Shown here: positions 1-11,793 of the stretch, in pieces | Layout: every line of letters begins with the position of its first letter | Numbering within the stretch: position 1 is the stretch's first letter | NCBI GenBank assembly: GCA_032433765.1 | Contig: JAVIAB010000092.1 | Location: forward strand, 67,674,660 to 67,738,659 | Reading direction: 5' to 3' | Source: Megaustenia siamemsis | Taxonomy: Eukaryota > Mollusca > Gastropoda > Stylommatophora > Ariophantidae | DNA length: 64,000 nucleotides | Made by a program: the position numbers and the translations under genes | The notes under the pieces: model-generated | What the model was told of the DNA's origin: nothing | The model's database searches: none | Seen by the model: the letters and a program-made list of their open reading frames with translations, nothing else

Positions 1-1516
1 AGAGCCGACGTTACTACGAGCGAGGCAACCTCCAACGCATTTGACCACATTCAGCTAGAAGAGAAAAGAATACACCATGTTGATTTGCACAGATCAATGC
101 ATTAAATATTATGTTACAGTGATCAGAAATAATTCAACAGGTGAACTTATGCTTTTCCTGTAACTGGAAGATTTTATTTTTTAAACATTCCGTTGCATTC
201 TCTCAAATGTGATCAAAAGTGCCAGTCGTTGGTGACACTAATTACTTACGCATCAAATTTAACAACTAATGCTCACGTGTATATATATATATTATAATAA
301 TAATTTCATTTAAAACAAAAACTATTTTAACTATTTAAAAAAAAACTAATTACCTTTCTTGTAGCTGACATTTTTCGTACACTACAAGCGTGTTTCCTTG
401 ATTTAAACTGAATGCGAATTTTAAGATGTTTCCTAAGTTGAAGTCTTTCCTAAGTTAGAGAGCAGCCACGAGGAAACTGAATATTTTATTGAGAAAGCTA
501 TATGGTGGAGCTGGAGTCAGATTAAATGTATCTCTAGCACTTGTCAGACAGACTATGATAACTTTTTAGATACCAACACAATAACAGCTAGATCGATGTT
601 AGGATTGAGGGAGCTAGAGGAGAGGGCAAGAGAAGGAGGGGGAGAGAAGGAGATGGTGAGTAGACGAAGAAGACAGGAGGAGGCAAAGAAGAAGACCGGA
701 AAAGAACTGAGGACACAAATTTAGAGATGGCAGAGGGAGAAGAAAGAGAATGGAGCTGTTTGCGCAAAAGAAGAGCAGAAGGAAAAGAAGAAGAAGATGA
801 CATATTATTAGTAATAGAATAAGAAAACGAAATAACACACAGCAGCAGCAGGAAGAGCAACGAAGAAACATAAAACGTTTGAGAAGAGAGTCATTAATAA
901 CACTTGACAGTAAAAAAGTAAACCTCGAAATTGAACAATTGAATACAGATGATGGAAAAGATGGCGGTGTTCGTTTATAATGACGCGTCTGAGTGGCTTG
1001 AGCTGATATTATTCTAAAACATCTCGGCGAGAATGAGAAGTTCACAATACAGAAAGGAGATTACTTGACGAACACAACTCTCAGATTCGATAATTGAGAT
1101 AAAGAAGTTACCGTCGTTTTGAGATTGTTTGTATGCGACAACAGCTGTCTGTGTAATTATGGTTTACTTAGCACTTTATGCTTGCTATATAAATAGACAG
1201 ATTCCCTCCCACATATTAGCTTAACTGTAGTTTTATGAATTACTATAGCAGTCTAACATAACATAAATGAAATAGTCTGATTTTGAACGTATCATGCTTC
1301 ACCAAGATGGTAAAAGACTAAAAGACAACCCAATGGACAAAACACATCTTTGCCTGACAAATGGAATTTATGATAAGTTGATACACTGCAATATGCACAT
1401 CGCTATTTGTGATAACGACAGTTGTAAACTAATCATGAAGGACACTATAATTATAACATACCGACAAGTGGATAATGATAAATAATGAAAATACTCAATA
1501 CCTTTCACTTCTGAAC
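1..1516. other. Intergenic, no gene recognised
   Basis: No coding signal, RNA gene or recognisable repeat was found here apart from the purine-rich tract listed separately. Short open frames show no family motif. A small TA-rich stretch lies near 282-300. Confidence 0.5.
600..880 (+). repeat. Purine-rich low-complexity tract
   Basis: The plus strand is overwhelmingly A and G (runs of GAGG, GAAG, AAGAAG) for nearly 300 bases. Open frames on the opposite strand through it are Leu/Ser/Phe-rich, as expected from a polypyrimidine strand, and are not taken as genes. Confidence 0.6.
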
Positions 1517-1528
1517 ATTTCTACTCTT

Positions 1529-2193
1529 CTATCTATCTATTGACCTTTCGAGCCGTAACCGGCCCATAGGGCGTAGACCAAGATACACCTTCTCCTATAT
1601 GAATTTTTTGTTCTAGCAGTTTTCTTTTAAAGATATTTTATCAAATCTCGCCATCTGTCTCTGTTCTGTGCAAGCAGTTCTATCTCATTGAGGGAGCCGA
1701 TTCCTGCTGCTCTTGCCTCTCTCATCAATGTTCTTCTCAGTGTCTCCTTGGGTCTTCCTCTTTTTCTTTTACCTGTTGTTTCCCATATGAGGGCTTGCTT
1801 TGTATTCGATTATTATCTCTTCTCATCACATGTCCAACGTATGACCATCGTCTTTTCTTTATTACTGAAGATATTAGTGGTTGATTGGCGATTTCTCTAA
1901 TTGCCTCGTTTGTTTTGAATTCGTTCCATTCTATACCAAGTATTTTCCTTAGACATTTATTTTCGAATGCGTTCAACTTTGTTTCTATATCTCTTGTTGT
2001 TTTCCAGCTTTCACACGCATACGTAAGGGTTGATAGTACATTTGATTTGAATAGCCTAAGTTTTGTGTTTGTGCTGATGAGTTTTGATTTCCACAACTTT
2101 TCAAGGCTTCTGATAGACATTGCTGCTTTAGCCATTCTGATTCTACTTTCTTTGCTCGTATCCCCTTCTCGATCAATGTGACTTCCAAGATAG
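1529..2193 (-). mobile_element. LINE family A, copy 1 (5'-truncated)
   Basis: This is the 3' end of a non-LTR retrotransposon read on the minus strand. The translated region includes the post-RT segment with KYLGSHID-type, SYACESW and GHVMRRDNNRI motifs common at the C-terminus of many LINE ORF2 proteins. The frame is broken near the end. The 3' terminus carries the sequence before the tail (AGCTCGAAAGGTCAATAG-like) followed by a short (GATA)n tail. A perfect 12-bp target-site duplication, ATTTCTACTCTT, flanks it at 1517-1528 and 2194-2205, which fixes both ends. The element is 665 bp, so it is severely 5'-truncated and cannot move by itself. Confidence 0.88.
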
Positions 2194-2316
2194 ATTTCTA
2201 CTCTTAGACTGTAAGAAATTAAATTAATAACAGTACTGGTAGGGCGTGCAGTCAAAAGGTGAAGAATTAATACTGCGCATATATCATACCTGCAAGCTTT
2301 ATCAATCGTTTACTGT

Positions 2317-2792
2317 CTGTGGAGGGACGTTAAGTAAAAATGTATCTATACTGTGGATGAACGTTAAGTAAAAATATATCTATACTGTGGAGGGACGTTA
2401 AGTAAAAATATATCTATACTGTGGATGAACGTTAAGTAAAAATATATCTATACTGTGGATGAACGTTAAGTAAAAATATATCTATACTGTGGATGAACGT
2501 TAAGTAAAAATATATATATACTGTGGATGAACGTTAAGTAAAAATATATCTATACTGTGGATGAACGTTAAGTAAAAATATATCTATACTGTGGAGGGAC
2601 GTTAAGTAAAAATATATCTATACTGTGGATGAACGTTAAGTAAAAATATATCTATACTGTGGAGGGACGTTAAGTAAAAATATATCTATACTGTGGATGA
2701 ACGTTAAGTAAAAATATATCTATACTGTGGATGAACGTTAAGTAAAAATATATCTATACTGTGGAGGGACGTTAAGTAAAAATATATCTATA
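2317..2792 (+). repeat. 34-bp minisatellite, 14 units
   Basis: Exactly 14 tandem units of 34 bp (476 bp) are present. Two unit types differ at a short internal site (GTGGATGAACG or GTGGAGGGACG). In order the types run G T G T T T T T G T G T T G. Units 1 and 6 each carry one further substitution. Confidence 0.95.
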
Positions 2793-3737
2793 CTGAAAAC
2801 GTGTATATGCTTATTATTCATTAACAATGCATAAGTATGTGATAAGGTTAAACACAGATGCTTATAATTAAAAAGAAAATAAACATAAATTAATCACACG
2901 TATTTATGAGTTTTAACTATCAAACAGCATGGACCAGAGTTAATAAACAAGTATGGACGCTTCAGCCAGTAATAACATGGGGGGACGGGTTTATGCTGCC
3001 ACAAGATGAGTTCAAATTAAACTGTCTAATAATTATGATGTCCAAAAATGGTATTCCTAAATATCACCAGCTGGACTTAATGTTCACAACTTGATATAAA
3101 GGAACGATGCGGTATTACCGCAGGAAGTGAAAATTGGTTGCATAAATTGGTTTAAGTGGCAGTGACAAAAAGTGAGAGTGCAGAGTTTAGTTTGAACGGC
3201 AAACAAAAATTGAAGTAAAGATTATCTCATAGAAAAAAGTGCAAAATTTCAAGGTAAAAACAGAGCATTACTGAGACAGATCAGCAGCATTAAATATCTT
3301 GACACAATAAAAACTTCACACTGAAAATGCAGCTCTGAAAGAAAATGTAGAACGGTCAACAAAATAAAAAGCATTTTCTGCAACATGTTTCTGTCAAAGG
3401 ATGTAAAAACAAAGCTCTTCAGCATTACACAGATCCAGCTTTGTTGCATGGAAATAAGTCGTTTATAAATAATTACTAAGCAGAGTGATCATTGAAAGTG
3501 CTTCACTGAAGAACTCTGAGGACGTCATGAAGAACTAAAATTGTAATAACGACGCCGTTCAAGATGGAATTAGTGCACGAGCGAAATTTCGATGTATCGT
3601 AGAGGGAAAATGTAACTTTTAGTAGTAAGTTTTTAACTTCTATCTTTGCAACTTACTTTTTGACCATTAGGTAATGAAAATTGTAAAATATTATGCAAAT
3701 AAACAAGACACAAGGAATGAAAGACAAGAAGGCAAAC
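2793..3737. other. Intergenic, no gene recognised
   Basis: Only short, compositionally biased open frames are visible. No repeat family shared with the rest of the window was recognised. Confidence 0.45.
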
Positions 3738-3748
3738 ACAAAAATATT

Positions 3749-4508
3749 ATCTATCTATTGATCTTTCGAGCCGTAGCCGGCCCATGGGGCATAGACCTAG
3801 ATACTCTTTCTCTTATCTAAATTTTTATTCTAGCAGTTTTCAATCCGTGTAAATATCTTTTATCAAATCTTGCCATTTGTCACCGTTCGGTGCAAGCAAC
3901 TCGATCTCATTGAGGAAGGCTATTCCAGCTGCTCTTACCTCTCCGATCAATGTTCTCAGTGCCTCTCTGGATCTTCCTCTTTTCCTCTTACCTGTTATTT
4001 CCCACATGAGGGTTTGCTTTGTAATTCGGTTATTATCTCTCCTCATCATATGACCATCATCTTTTCTTGATTAAGATATTAGTGGTTGGTAGGCGATTTC
4101 TCTAATTTCCTCGTTTGTTTTGAATTTGTTTCACGCTATACCAAGTATTTTCCTTAGACATTTATTTTCGAATGTGTTCAACTTTGTTTCTATGTCTCTT
4201 GTTGTTTTTCAGCTCTCACATGCATACTTGGGTTGATAGTACGTTTGATTTGAATAGTCTAAGTTTTGTGTTTGTGCTGATCAGTTTTGATTTCCACGAC
4301 GTTTCAGGGCTCCTGTAAGACATGGCAGCTTTGGCTATTCTAATTCTAATTCCTTTACTTGTAACCCATTCCCGATCAATGTGACTTCCAAGATAGATAA
4401 AGTGGTCGATCTCTTCCACTGAGTTATTTTCCATGTATATTCTGTCATCTGTTTAAATTAAGTTTTTCATGACTTTAGTCTTTTCATGACTGATCTCAAG
4501 CCCAAATA
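3749..4508 (-). mobile_element. LINE family A, copy 2 (5'-truncated)
   Basis: Same family and orientation as the copy at 1529-2193, but it extends about 100 bp further 5'. It adds the RT-thumb motif GLEISHEKTKVM upstream of FIYLGSHIDRE. Several frameshifts break the frame, for example around the GHVMRRDNNRI motif. The 3' end carries the same terminal sequence and a short (TATC)n tail on the plus strand. A near-perfect duplication, ACAAAAATATT at 3738-3748 and ACAAAAATACT at 4509-4519, flanks it. Confidence 0.82.
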
Positions 4509-4538
4509 ACAAAAATACTAGACATCTTAATAATCAAT

Positions 4539-4930
4539 CTATGGGCACATCATCAGTACTCAGTCTCTTTATCATTATCTTACCACCGTTATCATCATTA
4601 CCGTAAACATCATCAAATGTCATACCCACGTCGTGACGATCATGTTTTTATCCTCATAACCATATTATCCTCTGTAATCTTATAATTTTGTTGCTGTTGA
4701 TTTCTTTGCATGCTGAATTATTAAGGGGGACAAAAATACTAGACACCTTAATAATCCAGCGTGAAAAGAAGTCAACAACAACAAAAATGTATAAGATTAC
4801 AGAGGATATGATTATGAGGATAAACATGATCGTCACGACGTGGGTATGACATTTGATGATGCTTACGATGATGATGATAACCATGGTAAGATGATGATAA
4901 AGAGGTTGAGTACCGATGATGTGCCCATAG
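4539..4930. repeat. Long hairpin (inverted repeat) with 19-bp loop
   Basis: The left arm 4539-4726 is the reverse complement of the right arm 4746-4930, at roughly 90% identity with a few small indels by eye. The arms start and end with CTATGGGCAC and GTGCCCATAG and leave a loop of about 19 bp. The loop and inner arm (4730-4757) repeat, in direct orientation, the sequence just outside the left arm (4509-4535). No coding capacity is seen. It could be a fold-back MITE or a local inverted duplication made by template switching. Confidence 0.85.
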
Positions 4931-5834
4931 TCCACTGAAAACATGCTAACACCCAACGACAGAGATAACACAGCTACAAACAGGACAAAGATGTGTAAAG
5001 CTGGGGACCGCTAATCTCTCTACATTAGGATTCTATCATGTCAAAAAGAAATCTAAACACACGAAAGGTGAAGAAAATAACAAACCTTTCACTTTTCACG
5101 TGCCTTTCTTTTGTGTAACAGCCATATACCCGCCCTGTGAATCAGTTGCGTAGAACTACGAAGTTCGTTATTTAATCACTTCCATATTTTTTAAATAAAT
5201 ACTTTTCTACAATTCAAATAAAAACCGAAGAGTAAGAACAAACATTCTGAGAAGTTAAAAAAAAACAATTCAAGTCGCTGGAGCTGCTAGCTATTTCCTC
5301 TATGGTAGAAGGCGGCACGTGGAGCAAAAATCATGACTGGCGATTTGACGATTCACTTATATGTTTTGTATGTTATGTTTTGTTATTAAGCCCTCTCTGT
5401 TAATTGTTATTCTTTAAAGTTGCATTTGGTCTTCCTTAACTTTCTTTTGCCATCCAGTCTCCAATGTACTTGCAGCGTCTTCTGTGTATATTTGAACAGA
5501 ATATTTGTCACAGCTAATAATTGAGGTCGAGTGTGAATCACATTAATTTAAAGTAAGAATTTCTGCCTCAGAAACATTGGATATTTTACAATGGTGGCTT
5601 GTTAAGCCTTCTATATACCACCCATAGCAATTATGAAGCAAGCTGAAGTTATGCTCGCAATAAAAAAATACGTCTATACAACGTTCCCCCCCCCCCCCAC
5701 CAACCACACTTTTTTAAAGGTTGTTAGGGTTGTGAGAAATGTGAGACGTAAGAAAACGAATTTTGAGAGAAAAAACATAACTGTATCTGACAGTTAAATT
5801 AATAGGGAAATATAACCAGATATAATGTTTTGGA
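4931..5834. other. Intergenic; C13 tract
   Basis: No gene or known element is recognised. A run of 13 C lies at 5686-5698, preceded by T/A-rich sequence. Confidence 0.45.
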
Positions 5835-6335
5835 TACAGACCTTCATCAGAAACAGGACAACAAATAACAAATAAACATGGTTTGCTTCATGTTCAACAC
5901 GAAGAATAACGGACAAATGGTCCGGAAGTGGCAGAAGTTGTGAGGACCTAAGATTCTATTGGTCGCCTGACAAGCGTCTGTCAAGACGCCAAAGAAATGA
6001 ATGAGATAAAAATAAACATACATATATAAGAAAGGGGGACCTGTGATAGAGCAAGCCTGCTATGGTAGAAAATAGTCAAGGGAATTAAACACTGTCAGGT
6101 GGAGAGTGCCAAGAAAGGCTATGAGTTAGTTAGTTCTCCAGGGCATACCGGCAGGGCATATCGAGGGAGCAGGAAACAATACCAGTTATTTGGATGGCGT
6201 CGGTGGCCCGGAGAGTTGAAGTGGGTGGAGACCAGAGTACCAGAGTGACGGAAAACGGAATACAGGTGTTCTCGAAACAGATCGTCTAATTATCTGCCTG
6301 ATGAAAGCCCGTGTCTGAAACGTAAATATTTTCCC
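5835..6335. mobile_element. Penelope-like fragment with hammerhead-like motifs
   Basis: Two sequences resembling the hammerhead ribozyme core lie about 450 bp apart in opposite orientation. One is CTGATGA on the minus strand at 5844-5850. The other is CTGATGA at 6298-6304 on the plus strand, followed by GAAACG at 6317-6322. Hammerhead motifs are a known feature of Penelope-like retroelement terminal repeats. The intervening sequence has no intact reading frame. The minus-strand motif lacks a clean GAAA, so only the plus-strand one has both conserved core strands. The assignment rests on these short motifs and could be wrong. Confidence 0.33.
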
Positions 6336-6417
6336 CCTTTTAGTTTAGCTGCCCAACACAATTGTATGTTTATTTTTTTCAGTTTTTTTCAGTTTCACTT
6401 GCGGTACCTCTTTAATA

Positions 6418-6520
6418 AGAAGAAGGAGTAGAAGAAGAAGAAGAAGAAGAAGAAGAAGAAAGTTAAGAAGAAGAAGAAGAAGAAGAAAGTTAAGAAGAAA
6501 AGAAAAAAGAAGAAGAATGG
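6418..6520 (+). repeat. (GAA)n microsatellite
   Basis: Imperfect GAA repeats are interrupted by two AGTTAAG sequences. Leu-rich and Phe-rich frames on the opposite strand are by-products of the repeat. Confidence 0.9.
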
Positions 6521-7350
6521 GAAGAAGGAGGAGAAAAGGTAGAAGTAAAACTGAAGCCAGTTTAACAACTTTAACATCCAAGCTGGCATGGGGCATCAAA
6601 GTTCAGGATTATATTGACCTAAAAAATATAGATGCCAAGGATAAAGGACAATGGAAAACAGAATCCAGAGACTTAAACACCAGTCTTCAAGCTCATTATG
6701 AAAATAGACGTAAAAACAGCACAGAATTTGTGTCACAATTAAATTTCCCCCCCCCCTCCACCCGCCAATTTTACATTTCCACTCGTTTTAAACATTGACA
6801 CCAAACTTCAGCTACTGCTAAAGAAATTTGAACTGACTTTAATCAATTATTGACATGCACAGAATCAATGCTGTTGGCTTGAATTAGCAGCAAGAAATCA
6901 ATAACACATCAAAGTTTATTTAATGAATTGTCCAGCGAAATGAACAAAAATCTTGCAACAATTGCAAGTGGAATGTATTAGCGAGATCATGGGGGCTTCA
7001 GACTTGATTTCTGTCCACTGCGCTAGGAGATTTACACGATTGTCTCCATCTTAAAACTCCCATGTACCGATCATAAAGAACCTGAGCACTTCACATTTGT
7101 AATTCAAAACATATTCATAAATAATGGTTACTCAATCAGGACGAATTAATAGCAAATCCGCTTGCTGAAAATACATTTTAAAAAATATTAATATAATTAA
7201 TAAGAAAAATCATTAACATATTTAAAATCTAGCAACGATCGTCTTACAATATTACTTTGATTTTTCAAGTATTATACATTGTTTTTGTCTGTGTGAAAGT
7301 CGACGAGTCTTCTTGATAGTTTCAAAACATCAAAGAGGCATTTAACATAA
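6521..7350. other. Intergenic, no gene recognised
   Basis: A 93-residue frame at 6517-6798 starts inside the GAA repeat and shows no family motif. The remainder has nothing recognisable. Confidence 0.4.
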
Positions 7351-7354
7351 CAAG

Positions 7355-7450
7355 AGAAGTGGGACATCTGGCTAGAAACAGATTCTTTCAGACGAGATGT
7401 GGCGAATGCAACGTCCAGCAAAGGACAAGCAACTTGATGATGATGCATTT
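7355..7450 (+). mobile_element. LINE family G, 3' terminal fragment
   Basis: The sequence reads GHLARNRFFQTRCGECN-like and ends in a TGATGATGATG tail. It matches the 3' end of the longer relic at 45480-45965 (both contain GATTCTTTCAGACNAG). It is only the last ~100 bp of the element. Confidence 0.6.
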
Positions 7451-7537
7451 AGCAAAACGTCAAGATTATACTGTATAAATTAGTATTTTTTAAATTTTAT
7501 ATAATATACAATTATTTCCTAATTTTATTTTTCTAAT

Positions 7538-7793
7538 AGTAAAGTAAAGTAACCCCGTCACGCCAAGTGGCGTATAGAGAGTATGGTGTTAGTGACCATA
7601 AATTTTACAGACCTTCGACATATGATTTTTGGGGTAATGTGGTCGGTGTTACGCCCGTGCCGCTTTACTTTGCCAGAAAAAAAATCCGGTACCCATTAAA
7701 GGCTGGGTGAACCGGAAGCCGTCGGTTGGGATCGAACCCTACCTCTTGCCCTTTATAGTTCAGTTCACTAACCACTGAGCTGTCGCGGCTCCC
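7538..7793 (-). mobile_element. tRNA-headed SINE, copy 1
   Basis: Full-length member of a SINE with eight well-preserved copies in this window. On the minus strand it starts with a tRNA-like head (GGGAGCCGCGACAGCTCAG), continues through a B-box-like GGTTCGATCCC, then a ~170-bp body. It ends in a hairpin, ACGCCACTTGGCG, followed by a TTACTTTAC-type tail. The perfect 12-bp target-site duplication TATTTTTCTAAT is at 7526-7537 and 7794-7805. No protein is encoded, so mobilisation would depend on a LINE reverse transcriptase (family knowledge). Confidence 0.93.
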
Positions 7794-7805
7794 TATTTTT
7801 CTAAT

Positions 7806-8925
7806 GCTTGGATACTTATTCTTTTCCCGCTTTCTGGTACTTTTTGTTACTTAAAAAAAACCTCGTCTCAACGTTTCTCCTATTTTCACTTATAGCTAAC
7901 GATCAACTTTTTGGCTATAAATTTGATTAAAATCAACAATAAAAGCACTTTATTTCAAGGAAACAAAAACGTTATACTGCATCGAAACAGGAAACACTTG
8001 TATGCTAAAATGGAGTACAAAAGACTTATGTACTTACTTATAAGGTTGCACAATTTGTTAGACTATGTTTTGTGCCTTTGAAAGTAAAAATCATTACCAT
8101 GCTGAGATTCTAATCCGCGTATTCGTTATACTAAGACAATAGTTTAATCAATAGCACCTACCCCTAAGAAAGCCCGTCAAAACAGGATTGTAAAAGAGAA
8201 CATTGCAGTTGTGAACAATCCTTGTCATTATTAAATGTATTTTTATCTCTCTTTCTATGATGCATGTTCGCTGTGTCAACAATGTTCGTTTCGTCTAAAT
8301 TAAAAAGTATCCAACGGGTATATTTAGATCCGTGGTTGATGTCGCCCTTTTTATTTTACAAAAGTAACTCTGATTGAAGTTCCCATCTCACTGAGATACT
8401 AATGAAGGTATTTAAAGCGTATTAAAGGAAACTTTATACAATCAGACATACCCGTAATTTGATGCTTTCTTCAATTTCTTTATGTAAAAACCCCCTCATG
8501 AAGAGTTCAAACTAAAGCTCAACATCGCGTCTATTCGGTATTTCTACTCTATTACACTGTCAGATTCTTGTCCTGATTCAAGTTCTTTCTAAAACAAACG
8601 TCATAATATCCATCCTAGCACTTTAGTGTGTCTTTCTCCTACCGAGTTCATTTTCGGCCACTCGTAAGTTCTCTTTCTTACAGCACAGTTTCCGAATTAA
8701 CCGCTATCCTTCGTTACTTCCGCAATTTCCTTATTCGGTGAATTCAGTGGCTTGTAATTCTACGTGTATCAAAAGGACTAGAAAAGACTGATTATAGAGA
8801 TAACAACCCGAACAACTATGCAAATAATAATGCGGGTGATAATAATAAAAATTCATGTGGTATCTGGTGAATATATAGAATATATTCTTTCAGCCATTAC
8901 AGAAGAAAAAAAAATAGAATAATCA
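7806..8925. other. Intergenic, no gene recognised
   Basis: Unique-looking AT-rich sequence. No open frame with family features. Confidence 0.45.
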
Positions 8926-8929
8926 GGGA

Positions 8930-9959
8930 CATTGATCACAGAATCAGCAAAACAGAAGTAATGAATGTACAAAACATAAAAGTATAACAACAAAATCACA
9001 GATGTACATGGAAAAGGTGGGAGCCGTAATAGCTCAGTGCTTAGTGAGCTGGACTACAAAGGACAAGAGGTAGGGTTCGATCCTGATCGACGGCTTCCGG
9101 GTTCACCAAACCTTAGATGGGTACCGGATTTTTTTCTGGGAATGTAAAGCGACACGGGCGTAATACCGACCACATTACCCAAAAAATCTTGTGCCGAAGG
9201 TCTGTAAAAATTATGATCTCTAACACCATATTCCCTATACGCCACTTGAAGTGATGTGGGCTATTTACTTTTACTTTACATGGAGAAAGTACGGAATCAA
9301 GTGAAGAACCCGAAATTAAAATAAGTAGCAATAACAGCGGACAGAGCAGAGGACGAAGAGATGACAAGCATGATCACTGAATGCCTAGGCAGCATGTCAA
9401 GAAGATACTCATGAATCTGTCATTATCAAAATAAATCTATAAAATATTAATGGATGATGAAAGGCAACTCTTTATACAGAGCTTTACAACAGGAGACAGT
9501 CTGAACATCAGAGAAAGGGGTGATGAAAAGTATACTGACCCAGTTCTACTATTTGCATCTGAAACATAGAGAATTAATGAACGAGTGACAAAGAAACTGA
9601 AAGTAACGGAGATATGACTTTGCAGAAACATACTCAAATTTTTATGGACATTAGGACAACAATATTTATATTGTCCTTAAGAAGTGTCACACAGCCTCAT
9701 GAACGCCATTAGGAAAGGACATTTTAAATTACTGTGGACACGCGATGAGAAGAGATAAATTAGAACGCTTAGTTTTTCACAGAGACAATAGAGGCAATGT
9801 GAAAAAAAAAAGAGAAAGATCAAGAGAAAGATCAAGAGAAGGATGTCACACAGATTTACCTAGATGGTGAAAAAAAATAAAAACACGACAGGACTAAACA
9901 GACAAATATCGGACACCGAAAAATGGAGAAGCATAATTGCCGATGACATAAAGCTCGTG
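8930..9959 (+). mobile_element. Degenerate LINE 3' relic (interrupted by a SINE)
   Basis: Frame-broken translation shows the order typical of a LINE C-terminal half. KTEVMN appears near 8950, a SETW-like segment near 9570 (FASETWRIN), and a terminal EKWRSIIADD near 9930-9945. Many stops and frameshifts are present. It is split by the SINE at 9017-9276, and the element C copy at 9960 inserted at its 3' end. It is an old, dead copy of uncertain clade. Confidence 0.6.
9017..9276 (+). mobile_element. tRNA-headed SINE, copy 2
   Basis: Same family as the copy at 7538-7793, opposite orientation. The A-box-like TAGCTCAGTG and the B-box GGTTCGATCC are present. It is more diverged at its 3' hairpin (CGCCACTTGAAGTG, the stem is disrupted). 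The imperfect target-site duplication is TACATGGAAAAG at 9005-9016 and TACATGGAGAAAG at 9277-9289. It sits inside a LINE relic and so is younger than that relic. Confidence 0.9.
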
Positions 9960-10408
9960 ACGATCATCATTTTCAGGAGGACGTGATCTTCCGGTCAATG
10001 TGATGGATAGGCGGCAGGAACCATTGAAGGCTATGTCTGCAAAGTGTTCCTTGTTGCAGTTTCCTCATGTTCCAAGTCCGGCTTGTTGCAGGAGCTACTG
10101 AGTTAAGTACTCTGTGCACACCGTGAGCTGTGTGTCTCATCCATTTTGATCATGTTTCGATACTCCAATTGTGTACGATGAATGATGATATCGTATGACA
10201 GGGAATAGTTGGCTGTGTTCACTTTCTGTGCGGTTTCGCCTTATGTCTTTTGGCGTGTGCTGAGACTGCTATGATGGGGACTACAGTTGCCTTTCTTTGT
10301 TTGGAAGATGAGTTATAATTCGGATGATTCCACTGGCACGGGCGGTTGAGCAATTATGGATTTTAATTCGCTTGCAGTGATACCGAGGCCTTCCATAACC
10401 AATAACCA
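9960..10408 (+). mobile_element. Element C, copy 1 (non-coding, full-length type)
   Basis: First of three copies of an interspersed repeat of about 450 bp with no convincing coding frame and no tRNA-like head. It begins ACGATCATCATTTTCAGGAGG. A CAATGTGATGGATAGGCGGC-type block follows, the counterpart of CAATATGGCGGATAGG in copy 3. The 3' end has a short AACCAAT-type tail. The perfect 12-bp duplication ATAAAGCTCGTG at 9948-9959 and 10409-10420 defines the ends and indicates target-primed or similar insertion. The family is not recognised. Confidence 0.85.
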
Positions 10409-10420
10409 ATAAAGCTCGTG

Positions 10421-11560
10421 GCTAATAAATTGATGTTGGTTGATTGATTAAGTGAATAATTGATTGATCGACTGTTTTATTGATTTACTTATCTGCTGCC
10501 TCTTAAAAGTGTTTAATCAGTCAATTTTCCTAACGGTATTCCACACCCTTACTTTAAAAACTCTAAACGGGTACTCATATAGTAAGTAGTTTGCGGTTGT
10601 TCCTTCACCTGGCGTTGGTGGTGATAATAAGATTTGACGTGTAATGTACAACTCGAATGGCGATACGTAAGCTACAACAAAACTTGAGAAAGACGTGAAA
10701 CACGATATTGTTTATTCTGTATATCTTCTTTGCTTACATCAACATTCCACTTTCTAGAATACCGTGTACACTAATAGTCGTATCTACTAGGATGACCAAA
10801 CATAGCGCCCAATATTGGATGTCCTCCCTCCTCCCTATACGCAAATGTTCGTACCAAATGTACACTTCTGGACACACTATTTTACAAGACTCCTTTCTCT
10901 TAACTACAGTAACATCATCTATGTTGACAATACAAACATTTTTGTGCTTGAACTACCTATAGTCATAGTCATTGACACATTTTTCAACACGCCAAACCAT
11001 AATTCTTGTCTCCTATTAATACAGAATATCATTAACTAGTTTGGCATGGGCTGGACTATACACATTTCTTTAAAAAGTCAGAATAAATCTCGGTTCACGT
11101 TTCTCCGCCTTTCTTCATAAAACTCATAAAACCCTAATCTATCATTCCTTGTTTAAATACAACATCACGGTGGAAACTTACGTTTATTTAAACTTGTATC
11201 CTTAAAGAGACTCTACCTCCTGGTCCTTTCTGAATAGAAGCATTTCAAACGTTTCCATCGCCCACTTCCATGAATCAATTTTAACATGTTCAAATAGTGA
11301 AAAACAACATAATGCAGGAAAATAATAATACTAATAATTAGCTACAATAGATACAATATGTACACAATTATAAATGTATTAATTAATACCAAAACAAATT
11401 GGAATGAGTCAATAGTTTGAATGTCACTGCTAACAAATGACTAAAGGCTACGATCGAGATTGAAAGAAGAATGAATACTCTAAGAAAAAAGAAAAAAAAA
11501 TATATATATATTTATATATATCTGTACAACATAAGACATGGAGCAGATATAACGACACGA
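10421..11560. other. Intergenic, no gene recognised
   Basis: Short open frames only. Low-complexity TATATA occurs near 11500-11522. Confidence 0.45.
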
Positions 11561-11564
11561 CTTA

Positions 11565-11760
11565 GATATTCAAGAGATGTATTTTTCCAAAGCAACATAT
11601 GGCTGTGAAACGAACACTGTCGAGAGATCTACTAAAGAAATACATCAATGCCTTAGAATGTAAATGCTACAGAAGAATACGCAGAACACATTGGAAACTG
11701 AAAAGAACACACATGCTCATATTACAACAACTTAACATATCAGATAATATGTTGCTTATG
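11565..11760 (+). mobile_element. LINE family F, 3' fragment
   Basis: Frame-broken translation reads TYGCET..., then NALECKCYRRI, corresponding to the conserved post-RT region of LINE ORF2. A related and longer relic is at 51640-52010. Its downstream part appears displaced by the pentanucleotide array starting at 11794. Confidence 0.6.
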
Positions 11761-11793
11761 AAGATATAAACAAGAAAAATATAATAATGTAAA

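Noticed and set aside
1687..2181. Plus-strand hydrophobic open frames at 1688-1900 and 1885-2181
   Set aside because: Antisense shadows of the LINE A coding strand.
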